Shown here in pieces: positions 1-6,894 of a DNA stretch of 12,898 nt; the first letter of the stretch is position 1; every line of letters begins with the position of its first letter. The position numbers and the translations under genes are program-made. Source of the stretch: JBKHJZ01 sp046537875 (GTDB lineage: Bacteria > Actinomycetota > Acidimicrobiia > Acidimicrobiales > VFJN01); NCBI GenBank assembly GCA_046537875.1, contig JBKHJZ010000092.1, positions 1 to 12,898 of the forward strand. Direction: 5' to 3'. The notes below the pieces were generated by a model, which ran no database searches, was not told the DNA's origin, and worked only from the letters and a program-made list of their open reading frames with translations.

Positions 1-310
1 GGCCGGGCCGGTCGGCGCCGGCGCCGTACGCGATCGGTGCGGCGGACCCGCCGGAGCCACGCTGGCTCGGGCGGCCCCGTTCCCGGGAACCACCGGACGC
101 ACTGCCTGGGCCGGGGGCATCCGGCGGGAAGCCGGGATCGTCGCCGGCCCGAGCAGCCCGCCGCCTCTCCCGGCGGGAGCTCCGCCCGCCCCGGCCCGAC
201 GGCGACGCCAGCCGTCCCCAGAACTCGTCGTCTGCAATCGGTTCGGCGTCGGAGCGTCGCGGGCGACGGCGCCCCGATGCGGCGGGTTCGTTGTTGTCCG
301 GAAACGGCAT
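1..310 (-). CDS. N-terminal part of a probable MltG-type endolytic transglycosylase (runs off the window)
   Basis: An open frame starts at ATG 310-308 and stays open for 103 codons to the window edge. The visible protein begins MPFPDNNEPAASGRRRPRR and is rich in Arg, Gly, Pro and Ser, without a membrane segment so far: a disordered, basic, probably cytoplasmic tail. No catalytic domain lies in the window, so the name rests on position. In actinomycetes the gene after alaS-ruvX is usually mltG, and its product there often carries a long low-complexity cytoplasmic tail before its single membrane helix. MltG cuts nascent glycan strands at the membrane. It starts 40 bases after the ruvX stop, and the ATG overlaps the stop of a 14-codon frame (TGATG). 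No clear ribosome binding site is visible. The frame is fairly safe; the product is inferred. Confidence 0.45.
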   Translation of the reverse strand, partial: MPFPDNNEPAASGRRRPRRSDAEPIADDEFWGRLASPSGRGGRSSRRERRRAARAGDDPGFPPDAPGPGSASGGSRERGRPSQRGSGGSAAPIAYGAGADRPG

Positions 311-350
311 CAGCGGCTCGGGAAGTGCAGCGGCCGGTCTGGTTGTTTCG

Positions 351-773
351 TCACCCCAGTGGCTGGCCCGCCTCCAGCCATGACTGGAGGATCACCGTAG
401 CAGCGACCTGATCGACGACCCGGCGCCTCCGGGGGCCTTTCAGCCCCGCAGAACGCAGACGCCGCTCGGCCTCCACGGTCGACAGGCGCTCGTCCCAGAG
501 CACCACCGGCACGGGCAGGACCGCCCGCAGCTGGTCGGCCTCCTCGGTGACGAGGCGGGCCGCCGGGCCACGCGTGCCGTCGAGCGACAGCGGCAGGCCG
601 ACCACGGCCGCTTCGGCGCCCACCTCCTCGACGATCGCGGCGAGGCGCCGGTGGTCGCGCCGGCGGTCGCCGGACCGCTCCACGAGCTCGTAGGGGGTGG
701 CGAGCCTGCCCTCGCTGTCGCACACCGCGACGCCGATGCGGCGGCTCCCGATGTCGAGGCCGACCGCCCGCAT
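351..773 (-). CDS. ruvX: RuvX/YqgF-family Holliday junction resolvase-like nuclease (pre-16S rRNA nuclease)
   Basis: 140 residues, the normal size of the family (E. coli YqgF is 138). The RNase H-like fold shows as GLDIGSRRIGVAVCD at 5-19 with acidic D7, VVGLPLSLDG at 57-66, LWDERLSTVEAERRL at 92-106 with E95, and VDQVAATVILQSWL at 120-133 with D121. These are the conserved acidic residues expected to bind metal. The family is known for 5' processing of 16S rRNA precursor in E. coli and for Holliday-junction cleavage in mycobacterial homologues; which one applies here cannot be read from sequence. It starts at ATG 773, 14 bases after the alaS stop, so it is probably co-transcribed with alaS. 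Its stop codon forms a GTGA overlap with a 14-codon frame leading to the mltG-like gene. Confidence 0.95.
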   Translation of the reverse strand: MRAVGLDIGSRRIGVAVCDSEGRLATPYELVERSGDRRRDHRRLAAIVEEVGAEAAVVGLPLSLDGTRGPAARLVTEEADQLRAVLPVPVVLWDERLSTVEAERRLRSAGLKGPRRRRVVDQVAATVILQSWLEAGQPLG

Positions 774-787
774 CGAGCGCGCCGGCG

Positions 788-3379
788 TCAGGCGACGCCG
801 GCCGCGGCGCGCGCCTGATCGAGCGCGAGGTCGAGCTGCGACGGGTCGCGGCCGCCCGCGACCGCGAGCTCGGGGTTCTTCCCGCCGCCGCCCTTCACGG
901 TGCGCGCCGCCTCGGCGATCAGCTCGGACGCGTTGAGATCCACGCCCTTGGCGACCGCGGCGACCAGCGCGGCACCGCCACCCTCCGGCTCGCCGCCCAC
1001 GACCACGGCGCGGATGCCCGGCTGCTGGCGCACGGCGAGCGCGAGCTCGCGCAGCTCGTCTCGCGGCGTTCCGTCGACGCGGGCCACCACCACGCCGTTG
1101 ACCGCACCGGCGGCCAGCTCGGCCGCCCGGCTCCCGGCGGCCTTGCGGCGAAGGTCCTTCATCTCCTCGCGCAGCGCCTTGAGCTCGCCGCGCAGCTTCT
1201 CGGCGGCGGTGGGCAGCTCCTCGGGCGTCGTTCCCAGCGCGTCGGCGGCCCGGGAGACGAGGTCCTCCTCCTGCCGCAGCCGCTCGATGGGGCCGAAGCC
1301 CGTGACCGCCTCGATCCGGCGGAGGTTGGAGCCGATCGACCCCTCGCTCACCACCTTCAGCGGGCCGATGTCACCGAGGCGCCGCACGTGGGTGCCGCCG
1401 CAGAGCTCGACCGAGTGCTCACCGGCCTCGAGGACCCGCACGATGTCGCCGTACTTCTCGCCGAAGAACGCGATCGCCCCCCGGGCGCGGGCCTCCTCCA
1501 TCGTGGTCTCGTAGTGACGCACGGGCGCGTTGCTCAGGATCTCGGCGTTGGCGAGGTCCTCGATCCGGCGGAGCTGTTCCTCGGTGACCGGTTCGAAGTG
1601 GCTGAAGTCGAAGCGCAACCGGTCGGGCGCGACCAGCGACCCCTGCTGCTTCACGTGCTCGCCGAGAACGGCACGCAGGGCCCAGTGGAGCACGTGCGTG
1701 CCGGTGTGGTTGCGCCGGATGGCGTCGCGCCGCTCGCCGTCGATCCGTGCCACGGCCTGCTGGCCCACCTCGACGTGGCCCTCCCGCACCTTCACCGTGT
1801 GGGCATGGAGCCCCGGGAGCGCGTACGTGGTGTCGACCACGTCGAGCACACCCGTGTCGGTGGTGATCGTGCCGGTATCGCCCACCTGGCCGCCCGACTC
1901 CGCGTAGAACGGGCTGCGGTCGAGGAACACCTCGTCGCCGACCATGCCGATGATCGTGGCCGACGACTCGTACTCCTCGCGGCCGGTGAACTCGGTGGGG
2001 CCGTGCTCGCTCAGGATCGCATGGACCGCCTCGGCCTCGTCGCCGGCCGCCACGCGTCCCCCCTTGGCCGCGGCGCGGGCCCGCTGGCGCTGTTCGGCCA
2101 TCGCGGCCTCGAAGCCCTCGACGTCGACCCGGTAGCCGCGCAGCTCGGCCGTCTCCTGGGTGACCTCGAACGGGAACCCGTAGGTGTCGTGGAGCTGGAA
2201 GGCCACGTCGCCCGGGAGCGTGCCACCCTCCTCGAGCCGGTCGAGCTGGGAGTCGAGGATCTGCGAGCCGGTGGACAGCGTGCGCCGGAACGAGTCCTCC
2301 TCGCGGCCGATGATCGTGAGGACGAGGTCGCGTGACTCGACGACGCCGGGGTAGGCGTCGCCCATCACGTCGATCGTCCGCTCGACCATCGCCGGGAGCA
2401 CGGGGCGCTCCACGCCGATCAGGTACGCGAAGCGGATCGCCCGCCGGATGATCCGACGCAGCACGTAGCCGCGGTCCTCGTTGGAGGGGATGACGCCGTC
2501 GGACACGAGGAACGTCATCGTGCGGGCGTGGTCGGCCATGAGCCGGAGCGCGATGTCGCCCAGCTCGGAGGTGCCGAGGCGCGTGCCAGTCACCGACTGC
2601 GCCTCGTCGACCAGGGCCGCCAGCGTGTCGGCCACGTACAGGCTCGGATCGTCGGCCAGCACCGCCATGATCCGCTCGAGGCCGGCGCCGGTGTCGATGC
2701 CCTTCTTCCCGAGGTCGCTCAGCGCGCCGTCGTCGCCCCGCAGGTATTGCGGGAAGACGAGGTTCCAGATCTCGACGTAGCGGGCCTCGGCCGCCGGATC
2801 GGCCGGTCCGCCGTCGGCTCCGAGAGCGGGCCCGTAGTCCCAGAAGATCTCCGACGACGGGCCGCACGGCCCCGTCTCGCCCATCTCCCAGAAGTTGTCC
2901 TTGTCGAGCCGCTGGATGCGCTCGCGGGGGAACCCGACGGCGTCGGTCCAGATCTCGGCCGCCTCGTCGTCGCTCACGTGGACCGTCACCCACATCCGCC
3001 CGGGATCGAGCCCGAGGACCTCGGTGACGAACTCCCAGGCCCAGGTGATCGCCTCGGACTTGAAGTAGTCACCGAAGCTGAAGTTCCCCAGCATCTCGAA
3101 GAAGCTGAGGTGGCGGGGCGAGCGGCCGATGGCGTCGAGGTCGTTGTGCTTGCCGCCGGCCCGGACGCACTTCTGGATCGATGCCGCGCGGGCCGGATCC
3201 CACGGGACCGGCTCCTCGCCGAGGAAGTAGGGGACGAACGGCATCATGCCCGAGTTCGTGAACATGGGTGCGCTCGGGTGCGTGGGGATCAAGCTGCCCG
3301 AGGGCACGATGGTGTGCTGCCGGGACCCGAAGAAATCGGTCCAGGCACGGCGCAGCTCGGCAGATGTCCGCGGTGCCAT
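788..3379 (-). CDS. alaS: Alanine--tRNA ligase
   Basis: 863 residues, full length for bacterial AlaRS, which charges tRNA-Ala with alanine in the cytoplasm. The class II catalytic domain occupies about 1-240: HPSAPMFTNSGMMPF at 34-48, FFEMLGNFSFGDYF at 93-106 (motif 2 region), WEMGETGPCGPSSEIFWD at 164-181 and KGIDTGAGLERIMAV at 226-240. The editing domain that hydrolyses Ser- and Gly-tRNA-Ala has SPFYAESGGQVGDTG at 489-503 and the zinc-binding pair HTGTH (558-562) and CGGTH (660-664), both intact. A DHHA1-type C-terminal domain ends the protein (GGGGKNPELAVAGG near 825-845). It starts at ATG 3379, 8 bases after the upstream small gene; no purine-rich ribosome binding site precedes it, so translation is probably coupled to the gene before. 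All key residues are present. Confidence 0.98.
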   Translation of the reverse strand: MAPRTSAELRRAWTDFFGSRQHTIVPSGSLIPTHPSAPMFTNSGMMPFVPYFLGEEPVPWDPARAASIQKCVRAGGKHNDLDAIGRSPRHLSFFEMLGNFSFGDYFKSEAITWAWEFVTEVLGLDPGRMWVTVHVSDDEAAEIWTDAVGFPRERIQRLDKDNFWEMGETGPCGPSSEIFWDYGPALGADGGPADPAAEARYVEIWNLVFPQYLRGDDGALSDLGKKGIDTGAGLERIMAVLADDPSLYVADTLAALVDEAQSVTGTRLGTSELGDIALRLMADHARTMTFLVSDGVIPSNEDRGYVLRRIIRRAIRFAYLIGVERPVLPAMVERTIDVMGDAYPGVVESRDLVLTIIGREEDSFRRTLSTGSQILDSQLDRLEEGGTLPGDVAFQLHDTYGFPFEVTQETAELRGYRVDVEGFEAAMAEQRQRARAAAKGGRVAAGDEAEAVHAILSEHGPTEFTGREEYESSATIIGMVGDEVFLDRSPFYAESGGQVGDTGTITTDTGVLDVVDTTYALPGLHAHTVKVREGHVEVGQQAVARIDGERRDAIRRNHTGTHVLHWALRAVLGEHVKQQGSLVAPDRLRFDFSHFEPVTEEQLRRIEDLANAEILSNAPVRHYETTMEEARARGAIAFFGEKYGDIVRVLEAGEHSVELCGGTHVRRLGDIGPLKVVSEGSIGSNLRRIEAVTGFGPIERLRQEEDLVSRAADALGTTPEELPTAAEKLRGELKALREEMKDLRRKAAGSRAAELAAGAVNGVVVARVDGTPRDELRELALAVRQQPGIRAVVVGGEPEGGGAALVAAVAKGVDLNASELIAEAARTVKGGGGKNPELAVAGGRDPSQLDLALDQARAAAGVA

Positions 3380-3387
3380 AGGTGGAT

Positions 3388-3732
3388 TCAGCCTAGTGGT
3401 GGGGACGGCGCCCGCCCCGGCTGATGAGGGCCGTTGCGCGCTGCGTGATCGTGACGGCGCTCTGCGTGTCGGGTGGCCCCCGAACCCGGCGACCCGGGCC
3501 GCAGCTCGGAGCGAAGGCTCGCCTCACGATCGCGCATCGCGACCCGGCCCTCGTCCACGGCGTCCCGCAGGCCGGTGCCGATCCTGCGCACGGACGACGA
3601 CACCTCGGCGGCGACCCGGTCGGGGACGTAGCGCTCGACCGCCCGCCGGACACGGCGCCGGATCCACATGGCGCCCCCGAACCCCACGGACACGCCGCTG
3701 GCGAACCAGACGAGACGCCGAATCAGGAACAT
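3388..3732 (-). CDS. Small membrane-anchored DUF6167-like protein between DUF948 gene and alaS
   Basis: 114 residues, beginning MFLIRRLVWFASGVSVGFGG. It is hidden inside a much longer open frame that runs on into rarA; the true start is ATG 3732-3730, which overlaps the DUF948 gene's stop as TGATG. Residues 5-22 form one hydrophobic segment followed at once by a strongly basic patch (RRRVRR, 25-30), implying an N-terminal anchor with a cytoplasmic body. Residues 30-78 look like an amphipathic helix with the pattern GLRDAVDEGRVAMRDREA. This layout matches, from memory, the DUF6167 proteins that sit just before alaS in Streptomyces. The last 35 residues are low-complexity, rich in His, Arg and Pro. 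Function is unknown. Its stop is 8 bases before alaS, so it is almost certainly in the alaS operon. Confidence 0.8.
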   Translation of the reverse strand: MFLIRRLVWFASGVSVGFGGAMWIRRRVRRAVERYVPDRVAAEVSSSVRRIGTGLRDAVDEGRVAMRDREASLRSELRPGSPGSGATRHAERRHDHAARNGPHQPGRAPSPPLG

Positions 3733-4106
3733 CAGGGACGTTCGCCGTCGTCCTTGCGGCCCCGCAGCTTGCGAGCCGCCCTGGCGGTCCCGCTCGCGAA
3801 GGCCACGCCCTTGATCACCGGGTTCGCCATCGCCAGGTAGGCCAGCCGGGAGGCGGAGTCGACCGTGCCGGTCACCGACTCGGCCGTGGTCACAAGGCGG
3901 TCGAGCCGCTCCACCTCGTCGGCCGCCGCGTCGACGGTGTCGCGGAGGTCGTCGAGGACGGGCACCGCCTCGGTGCGCAGCAGCCCGGCGACCTCGCGGA
4001 GCGCCCGCAGCGTGCGGACGAGGGCCGCGACCCCGACCGCGAGCAGCACCACCGCGGCCACGCTGCACACCGCGACGATGACGGCCGCCAGGTCCGCGGC
4101 GCTCAT
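3732..4106 (-). CDS. DUF948-family membrane protein
   Basis: 124 residues. One strong membrane helix lies at about 6-30 (AAVIVAVCSVAAVVLLAVGVAALV). A long charged, Leu-rich, probably coiled-coil stretch follows (about 33-85, with TEAVPVLDDLRDTVDAAADE). Then comes a conserved-looking NPVIKGVAFASGTARAARK at 94-112, which resembles the end of actinobacterial DUF948 proteins (recognised from memory). Function of the family is unknown; the shape suggests a membrane-anchored helical protein. ATG 4106-4104 overlaps the rarA stop (ATGA) and its own stop overlaps the next start (TGATG), so it is translationally coupled on both sides. Pairing with a DUF6167-like gene just before alaS agrees with the order I recall from Streptomyces. 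Confidence 0.85.
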   Translation of the reverse strand: MSAADLAAVIVAVCSVAAVVLLAVGVAALVRTLRALREVAGLLRTEAVPVLDDLRDTVDAAADEVERLDRLVTTAESVTGTVDSASRLAYLAMANPVIKGVAFASGTARAARKLRGRKDDGERP

Positions 4107-5551
4107 CCCCGCCCCCGTGGGCCCGGCCTGCGCCCGTCCCGCCGATCGTCGCGCACCACCGGTTCGCGGGCGTCGTCGGCCACCGGTCCGGCGGCGTCGG
4201 AGTCGCTGCCGCCGGCGTCGCCGGGATTGGCCAGGCCGTCCATGCGTGTGCGGATCTCCTGTTCGAAGCCGTGGGGCGACGGTGCGTAGTACACGGCGCC
4301 ATCCGCGTCGTCGGGCAGGTAGCGCTGCGGCACCCAGCCCCGTGGATCGTCGTGAGGATAGTCGTAGCCGGCGCCGTGCCCGAGCGACCGGGCGCCGCGG
4401 TAGTGGGCGTCCCGCAGGTGCACGGGCACCTCGCCGCCGACACCCCGGCGGACGTCCTCCCTCGCCCTGCCGATGGCGATCGTCACGCGGTTCGACTTGG
4501 GTGCGGTGGCCAGGTGGACGACCGCCTGCGCCAGGTTGAGCTGGGCCTCCGGCAGGCCCACGTGCTCCACCGCCTGCGCGGCGGCGGTGGCGACCAGCAG
4601 GGCCATGGGGTCGGCCTCGCCCACGTCCTCGCTCGCGAGGATGACCAGCCGCCGGGCGATGAAGCGGGCGTCCTCACCGGCCTCGAGCATCCGGGCCAGG
4701 TAGTGCAGGCCCGCCTGCACGTCCGAGCCCCGGATGCTCTTGATGAACGCCGACACCACGTCGTAGTGCTCGTCGCGGCCGTAACGGTGCAGCTTGGTGC
4801 CGAGCGCCGCCTCGGCGTCGGCGAGGTCGATCCGCACCGGCTCGGGCAGCTCGATGCCGTGGCGGGCCCTCGCCAGGGCGACCGCGACCTCGAGGCTTGT
4901 TAGGGCATGACGCCCGTCGCCGCCCGCCCGTTCGGCCAGGTGGCGCAGGGCCTCGTCGTCGGCCGACGCACGCTCGGTCGCGAGGCCCCGCCGGAGCAGC
5001 TCGCCGATCGGGTCGGTGCCGAGCGGCTGGAGCCGGAACAGCGTGGAGCGCGACAGCAGCGGGGGGTTCACCTCGAAGTAGGGGTTCTCGGTGGTGGCGC
5101 CCACGAGGACCAGCAGGCCGCTCTCCACCGAGGGCAGCAATGCGTCCTGCTGGGCCTTGTTGAAGCGATGGACCTCGTCGAGGAACAGGATCGTCCCCTG
5201 GCCGTGCTCGCCGAGGCGCTGCCCGGCGCGGGCGACGACCTCGCGCACGTCCTTGACGCTGGCCGACACGGCGGACAGCTGCTCGAACGCCTTCGCCGTG
5301 TGGCGGGCGATCACCTCGGCGAGCGTCGTCTTGCCGGTGCCCGGCGGGCCCCACAGGATGACCGACGACAGCCTGTCGCCCTCCACGAGGACGCGGAGCG
5401 GCCGGCCCGGGCCGACCAGCTCGTCCTGACCGACCATGTCGTCGAGCCGAGCGGGTCGCAGCCTGGCCGCCAGCGGGGACTGGCGCGCGAGCCGGTCCTC
5501 GGCCGCCGCGGCGAACAGGTCGCCACCGTGAGGTGTGGCACCGCGAGCCAT
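4103..5551 (-). CDS. rarA: Replication-associated recombination protein A (RarA/MgsA AAA+ ATPase)
   Basis: 482 residues. The AAA+ module has Walker A GPPGTGKT at 68-75, Walker B ILFLDEVHRF at 121-130, sensor 1 GATTENP at 151-157 and the arginine-finger region LLSRS at 165-169. The C-terminal half has family features: FIKSIRGSDVQAGLHYLARML, ASEDVGEADP, LAQAVVHLATAPKSN and the tetramerisation-domain signature GYDYPHDDPRGWVPQRYLP. RarA acts at stalled or gapped replication forks, binding single-stranded DNA ends with SSB. The last 40 or so residues (NPGDAGGSDSDAAG onwards) are an acidic-to-basic disordered tail beyond the usual end. ATG 5551 is the only reasonable start, because an in-frame TAG lies a few codons upstream; no good ribosome binding site is visible. 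It heads the minus-strand operon and is divergent from the repeat-flanked plus-strand gene. Confidence 0.95.
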   Translation of the reverse strand: MARGATPHGGDLFAAAAEDRLARQSPLAARLRPARLDDMVGQDELVGPGRPLRVLVEGDRLSSVILWGPPGTGKTTLAEVIARHTAKAFEQLSAVSASVKDVREVVARAGQRLGEHGQGTILFLDEVHRFNKAQQDALLPSVESGLLVLVGATTENPYFEVNPPLLSRSTLFRLQPLGTDPIGELLRRGLATERASADDEALRHLAERAGGDGRHALTSLEVAVALARARHGIELPEPVRIDLADAEAALGTKLHRYGRDEHYDVVSAFIKSIRGSDVQAGLHYLARMLEAGEDARFIARRLVILASEDVGEADPMALLVATAAAQAVEHVGLPEAQLNLAQAVVHLATAPKSNRVTIAIGRAREDVRRGVGGEVPVHLRDAHYRGARSLGHGAGYDYPHDDPRGWVPQRYLPDDADGAVYYAPSPHGFEQEIRTRMDGLANPGDAGGSDSDAAGPVADDAREPVVRDDRRDGRRPGPRGRG

Positions 5552-5636
5552 CGCTGGCCGAGGCTACCGACCTGCACGGCTCCCGCACCTCGCGTGTGCC
5601 GCTGAGCCCCCCGCGGCTCCCCGCACCCTCCCCGCT

Positions 5637-5695
5637 CCCCGGATCTGGACAGCAAAGTGGTTGCCTGCGCATCCAGAACGCTTCCCGGTTCAGGC
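5637..5695 (-). repeat. Left arm of 59-base inverted repeat
   Basis: Read outward from the gene (minus strand) it begins GCCTGAACCGGGAAGCGTTC and ends GTCCAGATCCGGGG. It matches the right arm at 52 of 59 positions without gaps; mismatches are at arm positions 9, 13, 23, 24, 28, 30 and 55. The stretch GGCAACCACTTTGCTGTCC (arm positions 31-49) is identical in both arms. It lies 85 bases upstream of rarA and 84 bases upstream of the nuclease-like gene's start. Confidence 0.9.
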
Positions 5696-5779
5696 TGTTC
5701 CAGTCGCGGCGGTCGGGAATGCCGCCAGTCGACTCGATCGCCAGGCCGCTGTCCTAGGTGGCTCGTACCGTGCCGTGGC

Positions 5780-6731
5780 ATGGCCCGCTACATCGACGGG
5801 GCCATCGCCGAGCGGTCCCGAACGTTGCTCGGCCTGCTCACCGACGCCGACCTCGAGGCCCTCGGGATATCCCGCCACCAACGCCGGGATCTCCTCGCCA
5901 GCGGTGTGCTCGTGCGGGTCCACCGGGGAGTGAATCGTCACGCTGCCCACCCCGTCTCGTGGACACAGGCCGTGCTGGCGGCCACGCTCGCTGCCGGCGA
6001 GGCCGCCGTGGCCTCCCACGCGACCGCGGCGGCGCTGTGGCGGTTCGACGGCATGTCCCACCGAACCGGCGACGTCGTGGAGATCTCGGTACCGCGGGAG
6101 CGAAACCCTCGGCCCCTTGACGGGGTCGCCCTACACCGATGTCGGCGCCTCGACGTGGCCGACGTCGATCCGGGCCGCACCGTGCCCTGCACCACCGCCG
6201 CCCGGACGCTGATCGACATCGCACCACGACTCAGCCGCGACCGGCTCGAGGCCGTCTTGGATCACGCTGAGCAGCGCGGACTGGTGTGGCGGCCACACGT
6301 TCGCTGGCGTCTCGATCGGCTGCGGCCACGGGCGGTCCGGCGTACCCCAGCTGCGCGCCCTGCTCGACGCCACGGAGGGACGCCCGCTCGGCGACTCGTG
6401 GCTGGAGCAGGAGGCGATCCGGATCATCGTGCAGGCCGGCCTTCCGGTTCCCCGGTGCCAGGTCCACCTGCGGTGCCCCGGCGGCGGGATCGCACGCGTC
6501 GATCTGCTCTGGGACCGGAGCCGCCTCGTCGCCGAGCTGAACGGGCATGGGTCCCATGCCACCCGGCGACGCCGTCAGGCCGACGCCGAGCGGGCGGCAC
6601 GGTTGGCGCTGGCCGGATGGCGGGTGATCGCCTTCACCTACGAAGACGTCACCGAACGGCCGGCCTACGTCGTTGCCACGATCGCCGCGCACCTGGCGCA
6701 GACGGCAGGGGCTGCCGCGGTCACCGCCTGA
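5780..6731 (+). pseudogene. Frameshifted AbiEi-antitoxin-like/DUF559 nuclease-domain protein
   Basis: Two reading frames together give one 316-residue protein of the type annotated in actinomycetes as AbiEi-family antitoxin domain or DUF559 domain protein. The first frame (ATG 5780) carries a winged-helix-like N-terminus, with LTDADLEALGISRHQRRDLL at 20-39 and VLVRVHRGVNRHA at 43-55. It is coherent to RWRLDRL (175-181, ending 6322). The sequence then resumes one base out of phase at 6324 with GHGRSGVPQLRALLD. The C-terminal Vsr/PD-(D/E)XK-like domain has SWLEQE at 206-211, ARVDLLW at 238-244 (D241), AELNG at 251-255 (E252; family members usually have ExDG) and GWRVIAFTYEDV at 279-290. The stop, 6729-6731, lies in the right repeat arm. 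No slippery run is visible at the shift. It may be a decayed gene, a sequencing error or, less likely, programmed shifting. Confidence 0.75.
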
Positions 6732-6784
6732 ACTGGGCAGCGTTCTGCGTGCCCGGGCAACCACTTTGCTGTCCAGATCTGGGG
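6726..6784 (+). repeat. Right arm of 59-base inverted repeat
   Basis: It begins GCCTGAACTGGGCAGCGTTC and ends GTCCAGATCTGGGG, in inverted orientation to the arm at 5637-5695. Its fourth to sixth bases are the TGA stop of the nuclease-like gene, so coding sequence and repeat are fused. It contains the perfect ten-base palindrome CCAGATCTGG at 6773-6782; the left arm has one change there. Short stems GAAC/GTTC and GCAA/TTGC are possible in both arms. There is no T-run to suggest a simple intrinsic terminator. Confidence 0.9.
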
Positions 6785-6894
6785 GGGACGTGTGGCAGGA
6801 GGCGGGAAGTGCTCGGGCGGCGGTGCGGGCCAGCGTCGGCACACGCACGGTGCGTTGCGGTGGCGGGCGCGATGCCGTGCGAGAGAATGGCGGG

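Larger units (their letters stand above)
5637..6784 (+). mobile_element. Candidate mobile unit: nuclease-like gene between 59-base inverted repeats
   Basis: A 1148-base unit is bounded by two inverted copies of a 59-base sequence (52 of 59 identical). It holds a single frameshifted gene with an AbiEi-type N-terminus and a DUF559 nuclease-like C-terminus. It sits in the intergenic space between divergent rarA and a plus-strand membrane-protein gene, where collinear minus-strand genes are interrupted. I see no target-site duplication next to the arms and no recognisable transposase. That leaves three readings: a non-autonomous element moved in trans, a nuclease-driven element, or a gene that happens to lie between two copies of a dispersed repeat. 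The inverted repeats are directly visible; mobility is inferred. Confidence 0.45.

Noticed and set aside
1388..2335. Long plus-strand open frame (315 codons) across alaS
   Set aside because: It is antisense to intact, fully recognisable alaS. High GC produces stop-free shadow frames, and the composition is not protein-like. The same applies to 2528-3424, 3246-4289, 4907-5605 and 1419-2993.
5625..6800. Target-site duplication around the inverted repeats
   Set aside because: The flanks (CCCGCT before 5637, GGGACG after 6784) do not match as direct repeats, so insertion cannot be shown from this window alone.
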